A stretch of 6,106 bases of DNA from Blastocatellia bacterium (GTDB lineage Bacteria > Acidobacteriota > Blastocatellia > Chloracidobacteriales > JADJPF01): positions 1 through 6,106 of the forward strand of contig JAHFUF010000337.1 in the NCBI GenBank assembly GCA_023265235.1, given 5' to 3'. Position numbers and translations under genes: made by a program. Below, in pieces: positions 5,841 to 6,106 of this stretch. A model generated the notes under the pieces. It did not search any database and was not told the origin of the DNA. It saw only the letters and a list, made by a program, of their open reading frames with translations. Each line of letters begins with the position of its first letter. Within the stretch, counting starts at the first letter, position 1.

Positions 5841-5865
5841 TTGACATTAAAACAGGTTAATGTCA
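5841..5865 (+). promoter_or_regulatory. Perfect palindromic operator TGACATTAA-N6-TTAATGTCA overlapping a -35 box
   Basis: TGACATTAA (5842-5850) and TTAATGTCA (5857-5865) are perfect 9-bp inverted repeats around AACAGG. The left arm with the preceding T makes a consensus rightward -35, TTGACA (5841-5846). The matching -10 region (about 5864-5872, CACCATATG) is weak. The size and symmetry suit a dimeric helix-turn-helix regulator that would block or modulate a rightward promoter. The half-site does not match LexA, Fur, CRP or FNR consensus sites that I know. The regulator is not in this window. Confidence 0.5.
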
Positions 5866-5930
5866 CCATATGAACGATTTTAGCCTACTCTTAATAAAAA
5901 GGCTCTCTTTTTAATCAACTTCAAACAAAT

Positions 5931-5981
5931 AGGAGGCAGCGTTTTCTCCTAGAATTTTAGTTCTAGGCTTTCGCGCTGGAG
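5931..5981 (+). promoter_or_regulatory. Structured leader with alternative pairings around a ribosome binding site
   Basis: CCTAGAA (5948-5954) and TTCTAGG (5961-5967) form a perfect 7-bp hairpin with a 6-base loop. It is nested between CAGCG (5937-5941) and CGCTG (5974-5978), which can also pair. CTCC (5946-5949) can pair either with GGAG in the upstream AGGAG (5931-5935) or with the GGAG (5978-5981) that lies five bases before the ATG at 5987. The competing pairings could control translation of the small ORF. It does not match a riboswitch class I can name. Confidence 0.35.
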
Positions 5982-5986
5982 TGTCT

Positions 5987-6076
5987 ATGACATTTTATTT
6001 GGTTTTAGGTTCTTTAATAATAATGGTAATAGTTTTATTAGTAGAAATTGTTTATGCCGTAAAAGCTAAGATTTAA
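5987..6076 (+). CDS. 29-residue hydrophobic single-span membrane peptide (hypothetical)
   Basis: The ORF runs from ATG 5987 to TAA 6074-6076 and encodes a peptide that is almost entirely a transmembrane helix (about residues 3-24: YLVLGSLIIMVIVLLVEIVYAV), closed by a lysine-containing tail AVKAKI. TGGAG (5977-5981) lies five bases upstream, the same GGAG-type site as the annotated genes here. That, together with its composition, is the reason for calling it. Its size equals that of KdpF, the small subunit of the Kdp potassium pump, but the usual KdpF ending (YALxxPExF) is absent, so the name is not given. It could also be a leader peptide for a gene beyond the window. An in-frame GTG at 5981 is a less likely start because it overlaps the ribosome binding site. 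Confidence 0.45.
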   Translation: MTFYLVLGSLIIMVIVLLVEIVYAVKAKI

Positions 6077-6106
6077 TAGAAGTTTAAGCTTATTGGTTGG
6101 GAAAAT
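6077..6106. other. Right-edge tail, no feature seen
   Basis: The last 30 bases are non-coding as far as can be read. A GG-rich TTGGTTGGGAAAAT at the very end could be the start of a ribosome binding site for a gene outside the window, but no start codon follows. Confidence 0.3.

Noticed and set aside
5895..5913. TAAAAAG-GCTCT-CTTTTTA hairpin as an intrinsic terminator
   Set aside because: The stem is almost all A-T and the T-run is inside the stem rather than after it, so it would be a poor terminator.
5870..5914. 14-codon ORF (MNDFSLLLIKRLSF) resembling a leucine-rich attenuator leader
   Set aside because: No ribosome binding site at proper spacing, and its ATG would lie at or before the transcription start if TTGACA at 5841 is the -35. 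A run of Leu codons in AT-rich DNA is easily accidental.
5632..5986. CRISPR array, tRNA, IS end or att site in the intergenic region
   Set aside because: No regularly spaced direct repeats, no cloverleaf-like sequence, no transposase remnants and no integrase nearby.
5987..6076. Naming the small ORF kdpF
   Set aside because: Length and hydrophobicity fit, but the usual C-terminal YALxxPExF-like signature is missing and kdpA is not visible.

Overview
The window is AT-rich bacterial DNA. Its starts are mixed (ATG, GTG, TTG) and mostly carry GGAG-type ribosome binding sites. It holds five well-supported protein genes, one plausible small membrane-peptide gene at the right edge, and a roughly 385-base intergenic region rich in palindromes. 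Lipobox signal peptides, a secreted SUMF1-type protein and EgtD fit an environmental bacterium that makes many lipoproteins. Sequence alone does not fix the phylum. An AT-rich uncultured lineage such as an Acidobacteriota relative is a guess, not a result.

Layout. A MOSC-domain gene lies on the + strand at the left edge (10-453). It ends in a perfect 11-bp hairpin (453-477) that separates it from a leftward gene set. That set, read on the minus strand from right to left, is: (1) a lipoprotein fusing a substrate-binding domain to a C-terminal von Willebrand A (VWA) domain (5601-3910); (2) a paralogue of its substrate-binding half without the VWA part (3880-2678); (3) egtD, histidine Nalpha-methyltransferase (2639-1671); (4) a secreted SUMF1/formylglycine-enzyme-fold protein (1605-484). 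Gaps are 29, 38 and 65 bases, so one operon is plausible, possibly with an extra internal promoter before the last gene. From 5602 to 5986 there is no convincing protein gene. The stretch contains a TATAAT box for the leftward operon, a cluster of direct and inverted repeats (5691-5744), a 9-6-9 perfect palindrome overlapping a TTGACA (5841-5865), and a structured leader ahead of a rightward 29-codon hydrophobic ORF (5987-6076).

How the parts may work together. The two binding proteins are tandem paralogues that share a distinctive WG...GHTHP...SNSGL core. No ABC permease or ATPase is in view. The VWA half has an intact metal-binding (MIDAS) site, so sensing, scaffolding or adhesion is as likely as transport. 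EgtD makes hercynine, the first intermediate of ergothioneine, but no EgtB is present: the adjacent SUMF1-fold protein has a signal peptide and lacks the DinB domain and its iron ligands. Whether the surface proteins and EgtD share a function is open. The most unusual points are the VWA-fused and VWA-free binding-protein pair in an apparent operon with egtD, the secreted SUMF1 protein lacking one catalytic cysteine, and the palindromic control region at the right.
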